Assembly: GCA_036389715.1 (NCBI GenBank)
Contig: DASVWH010000110.1
Span: 1-62,412 of the forward strand
Direction: 5' to 3'
DNA length: 62,412 bases
Origin: DASVWH01 sp036389715
Lineage (GTDB): Bacteria > Acidobacteriota > Blastocatellia > Pyrinomonadales > Pyrinomonadaceae
A model generated the notes under the pieces. It was not told the DNA's origin, searched no databases, and saw only the letters and a program-made list of their open reading frames with translations. The position numbers and the translations under genes are program-made. Positions 42,395 through 50,787 of this stretch are shown piece by piece; within the stretch, counting starts at the first letter, position 1; every line of letters starts with the position of its first letter.

Positions 42395-43387
42395 ATGAAC
42401 CTTCCAAAAAGACTTCGCCGCATCGCCGACACGACGCGCCTGCTTATCACCGGCCTACCGAAGAATGCCATCGGCTCGATTGATGTCACCAACCGCTGCA
42501 ACCTGCGCTGCGAGCACTGCTATTTCTTCGCCGAAGATCACAAGGGCGAGAAGGAACTGTCCGTCGAGAAGTGGATCGAGAAGCTCGAAGAGATGAAGGC
42601 TGCCGGGCATCCGATGCTGCTCTGCACGTGGGTCGGCGGCGAGCCGATGGTACGCAAGCAATTGATCGAGGTCGGCCGCAAGTATTTCAAGCATAACACC
42701 ATCGTTACCAACGGGACGATGGAGCTGCCCGACTGGGACGACTGCAACTACGTCATCTCGATAGACGGAACGGAAGAGGCGTTCGCGCGGATGCGAGCGC
42801 CCGGCATCTACCAGAAGATCAAGCAGAACGTCATCAATCACCCGGAGCTGAAGATTCAAATCTCCTGCGTCGTAACGAGCCTGACGAAGGACTGCATAGA
42901 GGATTTGGTCCGGGAGTGGGGGCCGCTGGCGCGCGGCGGCATCATCTTCGATTTCTTCACGCCCGTCACGAACCTGGACGAGGCGCTCTGGCTCGACTGG
43001 GAAGAGCGCGACCGGATGATTGACCGGATACTCGAATTGAAGAAGAAATATCCGGGCGTCATCAACATGATGGACTCGACCCTGGAGCTGATGCGTGCCA
43101 GGAACGCTAAGAAGGTGACGGACAATTGCGAGTTTCGCCTGAAGGCTTTCACGCTCGGGCCGACGGGCGAGCCCAAGGGCAAGTGCATGATGGGCGACAA
43201 GGCCGACTGTGACCGCTGCGGCTGCGTCGTGCCCTTTCACATGGCGACCCTGAGCAGCCGTCGCCTGATGCTCAAAGAGACCGTGAAATCCTGGCGCGCG
43301 CCCAAGCGGACAGCCCCCGTGCCGCAATCGCCCGTGCAAATCTCGCCCCGCACCTTCAAAGAGGCCGGGCCCGAAGACGCGTTTTGA
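42395..43387 (+). CDS. Radical SAM protein with C-terminal cysteine cluster
   Basis: 330 residues. The CX3CX2C motif is CNLRCEHC (C35, C39, C42), followed by WVGGEPM, IVTNGTMELPDWDD and SIDGTEEAF. The C-terminus has C245, C264, C272, C275 and C277 (CEFRLKAF, GKCMMG, DCDRCGC), resembling a SPASM-like or auxiliary-cluster site. The family is not identified; HpnH-like and peptide-modifying radical SAM enzymes are alternatives. It is 15 bp after the small exported protein, so they are probably co-transcribed and coupled in function. Confidence 0.85.
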   Translation: MNLPKRLRRIADTTRLLITGLPKNAIGSIDVTNRCNLRCEHCYFFAEDHKGEKELSVEKWIEKLEEMKAAGHPMLLCTWVGGEPMVRKQLIEVGRKYFKHNTIVTNGTMELPDWDDCNYVISIDGTEEAFARMRAPGIYQKIKQNVINHPELKIQISCVVTSLTKDCIEDLVREWGPLARGGIIFDFFTPVTNLDEALWLDWEERDRMIDRILELKKKYPGVINMMDSTLELMRARNAKKVTDNCEFRLKAFTLGPTGEPKGKCMMGDKADCDRCGCVVPFHMATLSSRRLMLKETVKSWRAPKRTAPVPQSPVQISPRTFKEAGPEDAF

Positions 43388-43465
43388 GAAGACGCCTGGC
43401 TGACGCGCAGGGAGCGGCATCGCGCGCAGAATGACCTGTGGCCCAAACTGTCAGGAGACGCCAAC

Positions 43466-43801
43466 ATGCCTGAGCCGCAGATGAAGTCCTTCGAGAAATT
43501 CTGGCCGCACTATGTGGCCGAGCATAGCCGTCCGGCGACGCGCGCGCTGCATTTTGCGGGGACGACCGCGGCGCTCGGATGCGCGGCCGCGCTGATTGCT
43601 AAAGGAAAGTGGAAGTGGCTGCCGCTCGCTTTCGTCCCGGGCTACGCCGCCGCCTGGGCCAGCCATTTTCTGGTCGAGAAGAACAGGCCCGCGACCTTTG
43701 AACATCCACTCTGGTCGCTCCGCGCCGATTACAGGATGTTTGGCCTGATGCTCGCCGGAAAGATGGACGCAGAGATTTCCAGGGTCAGGCCGAACGGCTG
43801 A
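43466..43801 (+). CDS. DUF962 / Mpo1-like small membrane protein
   Basis: 111 residues. FEKFWPHYVAEHSRPATRAL and HFAGTTAALGCAAALIA, then GYAAAWASHFLVEKNRPATF with EHPLWSLRADYRMFGLML, reproduce the DUF962 pattern with its conserved His residues. Mpo1 in yeast is an iron-dependent 2-hydroxy-fatty-acid dioxygenase; the bacterial members are less studied. AGGAGA precedes ATG 43466. Its position just after two radical SAM genes and near lpxA-lpxD supports a lipid theme. Confidence 0.85.
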   Translation: MPEPQMKSFEKFWPHYVAEHSRPATRALHFAGTTAALGCAAALIAKGKWKWLPLAFVPGYAAAWASHFLVEKNRPATFEHPLWSLRADYRMFGLMLAGKMDAEISRVRPNG

Positions 43802-43956
43802 CGTTTGACCGGCCCGGAACAATTCATTAAAGTCTTCTGGCGAACCCGCTCCCCACCGTCAAGTCAATAATTTTCAGGCACGCAGTTGATGGACTCGGCC
43901 GCGAGCAGCCGCGCGCTCGCCCCGACCTGTCAAAATCAAACTTAAGGGGTCAACAA

Positions 43957-45270
43957 ATGAAACTGTGCTTAAACCTAATTATCGCCCTCCTGCTGCTCGC
44001 GCCCGTTATCGACGCGCAGACGCAGCCGCCCTCTGAATCCGCGCTCGAACGCTTTCTCCGCTACGCGAAGATTGACACGCAGTCGAAGGAAGACCAGGGG
44101 AAAGTTCCGAGCACGGCCAAGCAGCTGGTGCTGGCCAACCTGCTGGCCAAAGAGCTGAAGGAGCTGGGCGCGCAGAACGTCCGCGTCAGCGAGTTCGGCA
44201 TCGTCTACGCCAGCGTGCCGGGGAATCTGCCGGACAACTCCAGGGCTCCCGTCATCGGCCTGATCGCGCACATGGACACCTCGCCGGAGGTCTCTGGAGA
44301 GAACGTCCAGCCCATCATTCATAAGAACTACCGCGGCGGCGACATCGTGCTGCCGAAAGACCCCGCGCAGGTCATCTCCGTCGAGAAGAACCCGGACCTC
44401 AAGAACCTCATCGGCGACGACATCATCACCGCCGACGGGACGACCCTCCTCGGCTCCGACGATAAGGCAGGCTGCGCCGAGATTATGACGATGATTGATA
44501 TTCTCAGGCGTAATCCGCAGCTCAAGCACGGCACGCTGGCCATCGCCTTCACCCCGGACGAAGAGGTCGGCGGCGGGATAGACAAGTTCGACGTGAAGGG
44601 CTTCGGCGCGCAGTTCGCCTACACGGTTGACGGCGAGGAGCTGGGCGAGATCAGCGACGAGACCTGGAGCGCGCGCACCGCCACCATTCGCTTCCAGGGC
44701 AAGAACACGCATCCGGGCACGGCCAAAGGCATCATGGTCAACTCGGCCTTCGCCATCGCCGATTTCGTCTCCAGATTCCCCGGCGACATGCTGCCGGAAA
44801 CGACCGAAGGGCGCGTCGGCTTCGTTCACCCGTACACGGGCGAGGTCGGCGTCGAGGAATCCAGTCTCAAGATTCTGCTCCGCGACTTCGAGCTTGCCGG
44901 GCTGGATGCCAAGGAAGCGATGCTCAGGAAGATGGCCGAGCAGACGGGCCGGAAATTCCCGAACGTGAAGGTCTCCGTCGAAGTCAAAGAGAACTACAAG
45001 AACATGAAGGAAGTGCTCAAAAACTTTCCGCAGTTGACCGAGTTCGCGATGGAGGCGACGCGTCGTGCCGGGCTCAAGCCGCACATCAAACCGATTCGCG
45101 GCGGGACAGACGGCGCGCGGCTGACCTTCAACGGCCTCCCCTGCCCGAACCTCTTCACGGGGGGACATAACTTCCACGGCAAGCTCGAATTCAACTCGCG
45201 GCGCGGGCTGGAAAAGACGACCGAAACGCTCATTAACCTGGTTCAGATATTCGCCGGGAAGGGCAAGTAG
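43957..45270 (+). CDS. pepT: Peptidase T with signal peptide
   Basis: 437 residues. The catalytic domain matches peptidase T (M20B tripeptide aminopeptidase): ERFLRYAKIDTQS start, metal ligands in IAHMDTSPEV and GSDDKAGCAEIM, EE in TPDEEVGGG, and GGHNFHGKLEF near the end. It is unusual in having an N-terminal signal peptide (LNLIIALLLLAPVIDAQ) ahead of the normal PepT start, implying export. PepT of Enterobacteria is cytoplasmic. A strong terminator follows. Confidence 0.93.
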   Translation: MKLCLNLIIALLLLAPVIDAQTQPPSESALERFLRYAKIDTQSKEDQGKVPSTAKQLVLANLLAKELKELGAQNVRVSEFGIVYASVPGNLPDNSRAPVIGLIAHMDTSPEVSGENVQPIIHKNYRGGDIVLPKDPAQVISVEKNPDLKNLIGDDIITADGTTLLGSDDKAGCAEIMTMIDILRRNPQLKHGTLAIAFTPDEEVGGGIDKFDVKGFGAQFAYTVDGEELGEISDETWSARTATIRFQGKNTHPGTAKGIMVNSAFAIADFVSRFPGDMLPETTEGRVGFVHPYTGEVGVEESSLKILLRDFELAGLDAKEAMLRKMAEQTGRKFPNVKVSVEVKENYKNMKEVLKNFPQLTEFAMEATRRAGLKPHIKPIRGGTDGARLTFNGLPCPNLFTGGHNFHGKLEFNSRRGLEKTTETLINLVQIFAGKGK

Positions 45271-45339
45271 GAGCCGCGCTCGCAGCAAGGCCCGCGCCGC
45301 TCTGAAGCGCCGGGCAGGAACTGATTTTGAGTCGGCATT

Positions 45340-45394
45340 AAAGCGGAGAGGGGCCGTTTTCCTTACTTACAGGAAAACGGCCCCTCTCCGCTTT
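45340..45394. terminator. Strong bidirectional terminator
   Basis: A perfect 23-bp stem (aaagcggagaggggccgttt... and its complement, arms 45340-45362 and 45372-45394) with a 9-nt loop lies between the convergent pepT and Gly-rich genes. Confidence 0.9.
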
Positions 45395-45469
45395 AGTTGC
45401 GCGCGGCGATTATGCGCGTTTAGTTGTGCGCGGCAATTATGCGCGGGACTAAGTTTATGCGCGGGACCA
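45394..45469. repeat. Imperfect tandem repeat of about 27 bp beyond the Gly-rich gene's 3' end
   Basis: Two full units (45394-45420 and 45421-45448) share tagttg-gcgcggc-attatgcgcg; a third, shorter unit (about 45449-45469) repeats taagtttatgcgcggga. It starts at the terminator's last base. Confidence 0.7.
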
Positions 45470-45471
45470 AG

Positions 45472-46647
45472 TTAACGACGTTTCTTACCGCCTCCGGCCC
45501 CACCCTTAGAGCCGCCTCCTTTAGAACCGCCCCCGCCACTCTTACCAGCGCCGCTTTTGGAACCGCCTTTGGAGCCGCCTCCTCCGCCCTTGCCGCCACC
45601 TTTAGAGCCGCCGCCGGAGCCTTTACCGCCACCGCCTCCCGAGCCTCCCCTGGCTGCTCCACCCTTCGAGCCTCCGCCGCCGCGACCGCCAGCCTTCGAC
45701 CCGCCCTTGCCGCCGCCTTTTGAGCCGCCGCCTTTGCCCGTCGCTTTAGCGCCGCCCGCGCTGCCGCCTGAACGCGCTCCGCCTTTGGTGCTGCCTTTGG
45801 TCCCGGCCTTCGAGGCCTTCCGTCGCTTGCTGCCATCCTTGTTTGTGCCGCCGCCTGCGCTGCCGCGTCCGCCTCCGGCATTGCCGCCGGTCTTGGCCGC
45901 GCCCCTGCCGCCGCCCGTCGCACTGGTTCCGCGCGCGCTGCCGCTGACGCCGCCGCCGGTTATGCCGCCACGTGTATCAGCGCCACCGCGAGCGCCTTTT
46001 CCAGCGCCGCCTTTCGAGCCGCCGCCGCCAGCCTTCGAGCCGCCCTTGCCGCCACTCTTGGAGCCGCCGCCGCTGCCTCCGCGACCGCCGCCGGAGGCTC
46101 CTCCACCGCCGCCACCGCCCGTGCTCCCGCCGCCCTGACCAGCGCCACTTCCGGCTCCACCTTTAGAGCCGCCTCCACCACCCTTGCCGCCACCTTTAGA
46201 GCCGCCGGAGCCTTTACCGCCACCGCCTCCCGAGCCTCCCCTGGCTCCACCCTTCGAGCCTCCGCCGCCCTTGGAACCACCTGCACCGCCACCTCCGCGC
46301 GTGCCACCACCGGACGCGCCGCCACCGCCTGATGCCTCGCCGCCGGATGCGCCGCCGCCATCGCCCGTGCCGCCTGAGCCCCCGGAGCTGCCTGAGCCGG
46401 AACCTGTGCCCTCGCCTCCGCTGGCAGAGCCGCCCCCGCCTGCGCCGCTCCCGGACGTTCCGCCGCCGGTACTGCTGTCGTCGGCCATGTTTGCGCCCAT
46501 GCCCGTGGCACGGCCGATGGCTGCACCGCCGTGGCCGCTTTCGCCGCCGCCACCGCTTGCTCCGCCCGTGTCGCTCATCGCGCCGGTCCCTGCTCCGGCA
46601 TCGCTTCTTTGATCGTCCCCGTTGTTTCCATTGCCTTGATCGGACAT
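45472..46647 (-). CDS. Gly/Ser/Lys low-complexity repeat protein
   Basis: 391 residues from ATG 46647 (MSDQGNGNNGDDQRSDAG), with AAAGGAG 8 nt upstream; an in-frame extension to 46743 has no ribosome site. After a ~70-residue polar acidic N-terminus it is almost wholly GGGSKGG-, GGKGSGG- and GSGGG-type repeats, ending GGKKRR. A block containing GGSGGGGGKGSGG and SKGGGKGGGGGSKGG occurs twice, in the middle and near the end, indicating internal duplication. No signal peptide. The composition resembles disordered basic Gly-rich nucleic-acid-binding or phase-separating proteins. Long frames on the other strand are compositional shadows. Confidence 0.75.
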   Translation of the reverse strand: MSDQGNGNNGDDQRSDAGAGTGAMSDTGGASGGGGESGHGGAAIGRATGMGANMADDSSTGGGTSGSGAGGGGSASGGEGTGSGSGSSGGSGGTGDGGGASGGEASGGGGASGGGTRGGGGAGGSKGGGGSKGGARGGSGGGGGKGSGGSKGGGKGGGGGSKGGAGSGAGQGGGSTGGGGGGGASGGGRGGSGGGSKSGGKGGSKAGGGGSKGGAGKGARGGADTRGGITGGGVSGSARGTSATGGGRGAAKTGGNAGGGRGSAGGGTNKDGSKRRKASKAGTKGSTKGGARSGGSAGGAKATGKGGGSKGGGKGGSKAGGRGGGGSKGGAARGGSGGGGGKGSGGGSKGGGKGGGGGSKGGSKSGAGKSGGGGSKGGGSKGGAGGGKKRR

Positions 46648-46879
46648 CTCGTCTACTCCTTTTTTGAGTTGAACCCAAAGTGTTAGAGGGTGAATTAGGT
46701 GATCCCAAAGAGCACGACTTCTTTGCGGCGGAGAATAGCACAACTCGTGCGCGTGTGTTTCACTCTTTCTCCTCTCAAGGAGGAAAAATCGGGTGTCCGG
46801 CCGGGCCCGTTTGCCCGGCGCCCCCGGCAGCGTTTATAAATAGCCCGCGGCTGCCCCCTGGCGGCACTCCCGGACAGAG

Positions 46880-47437
46880 ATGGAAGCACTCTCTTCGACA
46901 CTGACCGTGCTGACGGCCATGATTACGCCCGCCGTGCTGATTTCGGCCTGCGGGACGATGATTCTCTCGACCTCGACGCGACTCGGGCGCGTCGTAGACC
47001 GCGTCCGCAACCTCTCCGACAGGCTCGAAGAGCTGGCCGAGGGCGAGCAGATGAAGCTGCTCGAAGAGAGGCGCATAGTCATCTTCGAGCAGCTGGACAA
47101 GCTGACCAGCCGCGCGCGCATTCTCCAACGCGCGATGACCCTCTTTTACACGGCGCTCGGCGTCTTCGTCTTTACCAGCGTGGCCATCGGCATCGTCGCC
47201 GTCTCGGGCTCGCGCTACAACTGGATTCCCATCATCTTCGCCCTGCTCGGCGCTTGCTGTCTCCTGTACGGCAGCATACTATTGATCTTCGAGGCACGAC
47301 TGGCCCTCGGGACCATCCATTCGGAGATGGATTTCATCTGGCAGTTCAGCAAGCATTTCGTCCCCGCCGAGGTGGTCGAGCGTTACAAGCCGCACTCGGT
47401 CCATTTCAGACGCCATGAGCGAAAGCCGAAGCCCTGA
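46880..47437 (+). CDS. DUF2721 membrane protein
   Basis: 185 residues. An N-terminal hydrophobic helix (LTAMITPAVLISACGTMILS), a cytoplasmic coiled segment (RVRNLSDRLEELAEGEQMKL) and two further helices (LGVFVFTSVAIGIVAV, IIFALLGACCLLYGSILL) are the DUF2721 layout. Function unknown. Its 3' end overlaps the next gene by 23 bp, so the two are probably translationally coupled. Confidence 0.85.
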   Translation: MEALSSTLTVLTAMITPAVLISACGTMILSTSTRLGRVVDRVRNLSDRLEELAEGEQMKLLEERRIVIFEQLDKLTSRARILQRAMTLFYTALGVFVFTSVAIGIVAVSGSRYNWIPIIFALLGACCLLYGSILLIFEARLALGTIHSEMDFIWQFSKHFVPAEVVERYKPHSVHFRRHERKPKP

Positions 47438-48467
47438 GCCGGACATCACCGGCCCATCAGAAGAGCCCTCTTACCTGCGTTTGCACAGGACCGGCGAGCT
47501 TGTCCGCCGCGTCGAGGCGCTCGAAGCCCTCCTTGAGCGCTGCACGGTCTGCCCGCGCGATTGCCTGAACAATCGTCTCAGGGACGAGATCGCGGCCTGC
47601 TATTCGGGACGGCTGCCGATAGTCTCGTCCTACACGCCGCACTTCGGCGAAGAGCCTGCGCTGGTCGGCACGGGCGGCGCGGGCAACATCTTTTTCGGCA
47701 ACTGCAACCTGCGCTGCGTCTACTGCCAGAACTACCAGATTTCACAGACGCACAAAGAGCAGCTCAGGAACCAGGTAACGCACGAACGCCTGGCCGCGAT
47801 GATGCTCGAACTGCAAGCGCGCGGCTGTCACAACATCAACTTCGTCTCGCCCACGCACTTCGCGCCGCAACTGGCGCGCGCCGTGCTGCTGGCCGCCGAA
47901 GAGGGTCTGCGGCTGCCCATCGTCTATAACACCAACGCTTACGACGCGGTCGAAGTCCTGCGCCTGCTCGACGGCATCATTGATGTTTACCTGCCGGACC
48001 TGAAATACGCGGATTCCGGGGCGGGGTACGAATATTCCAAGGTCAAAAACTATCGTGAGCACGCGCGCAACGCCCTGGCCGAGATGTATCGCCAGACGGG
48101 AGACGCGCTCGTCTTCGGCAGTGACAGCCTGCTCAAGCGCGGGCTGGTCGTTCGTCTCCTGGTCCTGCCCAACGACCTGGCGGGCGTGCGCGAATCTCTC
48201 GAATGGATCAGGGATACCTTAAGCCCGCGCGTCGCCGTCTCGATGATGGCGCAATACTACGCGACGAACCGCGCCGCGACCGACGCCCGCTACACGCTGC
48301 TCTCACGGCGCATCACGGAATCGGAATGGCTGCGCGCGCTCTCGGCGCTCGACGAGCTGGGGATGGAGGAGGGCTGGATGCAGGAGTACGACGGCGCAGC
48401 CCACTACTACCGCCCCGATTTCACAGACAGCGAGACGCCCTTCAAAGACATACGCGATTTCACCTGA
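47415..48467 (+). CDS. Radical SAM protein, PflA-like (COG1313 type)
   Basis: 350 residues. An N-terminal Cys motif (CTVCPRDCLNNR) precedes the radical SAM motif CNLRCVYCQ, with GTGGAGNIFFGN ahead of it and an AIQ-free core thereafter (INFVSPTHFAPQLARAVLLA, DVYLPDLKYAD). This matches the stand-alone pyruvate-formate-lyase-activating-enzyme-like group, whose substrates are mostly unknown. The start ATG 47415 lies inside the DUF2721 gene. No glycyl-radical enzyme is adjacent. Confidence 0.9.
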   Translation: MSESRSPEPDITGPSEEPSYLRLHRTGELVRRVEALEALLERCTVCPRDCLNNRLRDEIAACYSGRLPIVSSYTPHFGEEPALVGTGGAGNIFFGNCNLRCVYCQNYQISQTHKEQLRNQVTHERLAAMMLELQARGCHNINFVSPTHFAPQLARAVLLAAEEGLRLPIVYNTNAYDAVEVLRLLDGIIDVYLPDLKYADSGAGYEYSKVKNYREHARNALAEMYRQTGDALVFGSDSLLKRGLVVRLLVLPNDLAGVRESLEWIRDTLSPRVAVSMMAQYYATNRAATDARYTLLSRRITESEWLRALSALDELGMEEGWMQEYDGAAHYYRPDFTDSETPFKDIRDFT

Positions 48468-48546
48468 GGCATTGCCGCCCCGATGGCAGTGTACCCAGGC
48501 TAATTCCCGGCGACGCAGTCAGATATAAGTATAGCTGTGCAGAGCA

Positions 48547-49056
48547 ATGAGAACATGTACGATTAAATCCAGAATGTTTTGGCTGCTCTTTGTAGCCGTT
48601 CTATTTTTGCCGCTTAAGGTAGCGGTAGGACAATCTCCGGCATCGTCGCCGCAGCCTGCGGTAATAAAAGCGGTCGCACCTACTTACCCACATATCGCTG
48701 CCGCTAAAGAGATAGCCGGCAAGGTTGTGGTTGAGGCGCACATCAATTCAGAGGGCGTAGTAAGCTATACTCGATCAATTGATGGCCCGATAGTTTTGCG
48801 ACAAACTGCCGAAGAGGCTGCCCGAAAATGGCTCTTTGCCGGGGATGAACATAGAAGCCCAAGTGTCATACAGCTTATCTTTATTTTCAACATCGTGTCG
48901 AAGAACACTGCTTCGGATGAATTACCGCCCATATTTATGCCGCCCCACAGCGTGGAAGTAAGAACGAAAGTACCGGAGTTGATTTTTGATAAAAACGTTG
49001 ACCCCCGGGGTTATGTCAAACCCACCAAGAGAAGAAGAAGATTTCGCTCCAGTTGA
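48547..49056 (+). CDS. TonB C-terminal-domain protein
   Basis: 169 residues with a signal or anchor segment (FWLLFVAVLFLPLKVAVG). AVAPTYPHIAAAKEIAGKVV and VEAHINSEGVVSYTRSIDGP match the TonB C-terminal fold as found in energy-transducer-like proteins; the membrane-energising ExbB/ExbD partners are not nearby. The C-terminus is basic (KPTKRRRRFRSS). Base composition and codon choice are clearly more AT-rich than in its neighbours, which suggests a different origin. No Shine-Dalgarno is evident before ATG 48547. Confidence 0.75.
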   Translation: MRTCTIKSRMFWLLFVAVLFLPLKVAVGQSPASSPQPAVIKAVAPTYPHIAAAKEIAGKVVVEAHINSEGVVSYTRSIDGPIVLRQTAEEAARKWLFAGDEHRSPSVIQLIFIFNIVSKNTASDELPPIFMPPHSVEVRTKVPELIFDKNVDPRGYVKPTKRRRRFRSS

Positions 49057-49200
49057 ATTAAAAGCAGATACCCGGGTTTGCGATACTTGCGGCTGCTCAC
49101 GTCCGCAGTTGTTATTTAACTATTGAGGGCGATCAAAATATTGCTTCCCGCCCTACTTGAAAATCGAATACAGGTAGTAATATCGGGCGGCGAGCCTGAG

Positions 49201-49710
49201 TTAAGTCTTAGCCGAGATGAGGGGTGCGTCAGCGGCGTACCTTTGATAGAACTTGACCTTCAGATTCTCTTCGAGCATCCGCGAATCGTAAGGCTCGAAG
49301 CCTTGCAGGTAATCCTCCGGCATGAAGGTCTCAGCGCCTTCGACCGCAAGCGGTATCTCCGTCACCAGCCATCTATCTATGTCCTGAAGAAAGAGACGAA
49401 AGATTTGCTCGCCGCCGATGATGAAGAGGTCGCAAGAGAGGTAAGGCTTCAGCGAGAGCACTGACTGGCGGTCTCTGAGCAGGACCAAACCTTCGCGTGA
49501 TTCCACTTCCGATTGCCTGCTGAGGACGATGTTGAGCCGTCCAGGCAAAGGCTTCCCGAGCGTCGCCCAGGTCCTGGAGCCCATCACGCAGGCGTGCCCC
49601 GTCGTCTGCTGTTTGAAGAACCGGAGGTCCGCGGCGTAATGCCAGGGCAGCGTCCCGCCCTTGCCGATGGCCCCGTTCCTGTCTACGGCGACGATGCCGG
49701 TGATTGTCAT
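49201..49710 (-). CDS. folA: Dihydrofolate reductase
   Basis: 169 residues, the classical FolA length. Marks are IVAVDRNGAIGKGGTLPWH (substrate loop), VMGSRTWATLGKPLPGRLNI (cofactor site) and LFIIGGEQIFRLFL (Gly-Gly turn). It regenerates tetrahydrofolate from the dihydrofolate produced by ThyA, which is encoded 51 bp upstream on the same strand. Confidence 0.95.
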   Translation of the reverse strand: MTITGIVAVDRNGAIGKGGTLPWHYAADLRFFKQQTTGHACVMGSRTWATLGKPLPGRLNIVLSRQSEVESREGLVLLRDRQSVLSLKPYLSCDLFIIGGEQIFRLFLQDIDRWLVTEIPLAVEGAETFMPEDYLQGFEPYDSRMLEENLKVKFYQRYAADAPLISAKT

Positions 49711-49761
49711 AGACGCTCTCTTCAGCCGACCTCACGCGCCCGGCCATTTCCCGAACTGGGA

Positions 49762-50616
49762 TTAGACGGCGACGGGCGCTGCGATTTTGCCGTGAGACTT
49801 ATACCCGACCAGCTTCAGGTTCTCGTAGCGCACGCCAAGCAAGCCTTTGAGCCCGCGCAACGCCCGCCCGCCCTCATCGTCCAGTATCTCAAGACGCGGC
49901 AGCGGCAGCGGCTCGCGCGCCAGCAGCTCCGCGACCTGCTCCATGTGATTCAAGTAGATGTGATAATCGCCGAGCGTGTAGATAAACTCGCCCGCCTCCA
50001 GCCCGCAGACGTGCGCGACCAACTGTGTCAACAGGGCGTAAGAGCTGATGTTGAAGGGCACGCCGAGAAAGGCGTCGGCCGACCGCTGGTAAAGCTGGCA
50101 ATGCAGCACGCGCTCCTCTTCGACCTTGAATTGAAAGAGGGTGTGACAGGGCGGCAAATCAACCTGCTCGCACTGCGCCGGGTCCCAGCCCGTCACGATC
50201 AAGCGGCGCGAGTTCGGATTGCTTTCGATGTTCTCAAGCAGGCGCGCGATCTGGTCCACGCCGTCGCGCAGCGGGTAATGGCCGCCGAAAGAGCGCCAGA
50301 GATAACCGTAAACGGGACCGAGGTCGCCGGGCTCGCGGCCGAAGCGCGCCGTGTGCTCGGCGTCGGCCCACTCGGCCCAGATGTCCACCCCCTTTGCTCT
50401 GAGCGCCGCTTCGTCGGTCTCCCCGCGTAGAAACCAGAACAACTCCTCGGCCACCCAGCGAAACGGAATCCGCTTGGTCGTGACGATGGGAAAGCCGTCC
50501 CGCAGGTCGAAGCGTGTTTGATACCCGAAGTGAGAGATGGTCCCGACCCCGGTCCGATCCCTGTGCTCTTTGCCACGGGCGAGGATTGATTTGAGCAGAT
50601 CGTGATATTGTTTCAT
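49762..50616 (-). CDS. thyA: Thymidylate synthase
   Basis: 284 residues. ThyA methylates dUMP to dTMP using methylene-tetrahydrofolate. The catalytic Cys is C157 in LPPCHTLFQF. RTGVGTISHFGYQTRFDLRD, QLYQRSADAFLGVPFNISSY and YTLGDYHIYLNHMEQV are the conserved signatures. It forms the common thyA-folA pair. It starts ATG 50616, divergent from the peroxiredoxin gene. Confidence 0.97.
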   Translation of the reverse strand: MKQYHDLLKSILARGKEHRDRTGVGTISHFGYQTRFDLRDGFPIVTTKRIPFRWVAEELFWFLRGETDEAALRAKGVDIWAEWADAEHTARFGREPGDLGPVYGYLWRSFGGHYPLRDGVDQIARLLENIESNPNSRRLIVTGWDPAQCEQVDLPPCHTLFQFKVEEERVLHCQLYQRSADAFLGVPFNISSYALLTQLVAHVCGLEAGEFIYTLGDYHIYLNHMEQVAELLAREPLPLPRLEILDDEGGRALRGLKGLLGVRYENLKLVGYKSHGKIAAPVAV

Positions 50617-50787
50617 AGGCGGAATCCGGGAGGGCCGCTGGCCTCAGGGTGCTCGACTTTGGAAAAAGCGCCTGCCGGTGCTATATAGAGCTTACGAAGA
50701 AGAGAAAATTTCTGCAACGTTTAGAGTTTGCAGGCTGCAACAGTGGAGACGACCCGCGCGCTCCGCAGAGAGCGACTGAAGACGCAT

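Noticed and set aside
43975..45288. Antisense frame of 437 codons opposite pepT
   Set aside because: pepT motifs are complete on the plus strand; the antisense frame lacks any.
45557..46612. Proline-rich plus-strand frames opposite the Gly-rich gene
   Set aside because: Poly-Pro is the reverse complement of poly-Gly codons. The minus strand has the ribosome site and a sensible start and end.
49057..49200. Stem-forming sequence (gcggctgctcacgtccgc) considered as a tRNA or small RNA
   Set aside because: No cloverleaf or conserved tRNA positions; only a short weak hairpin.
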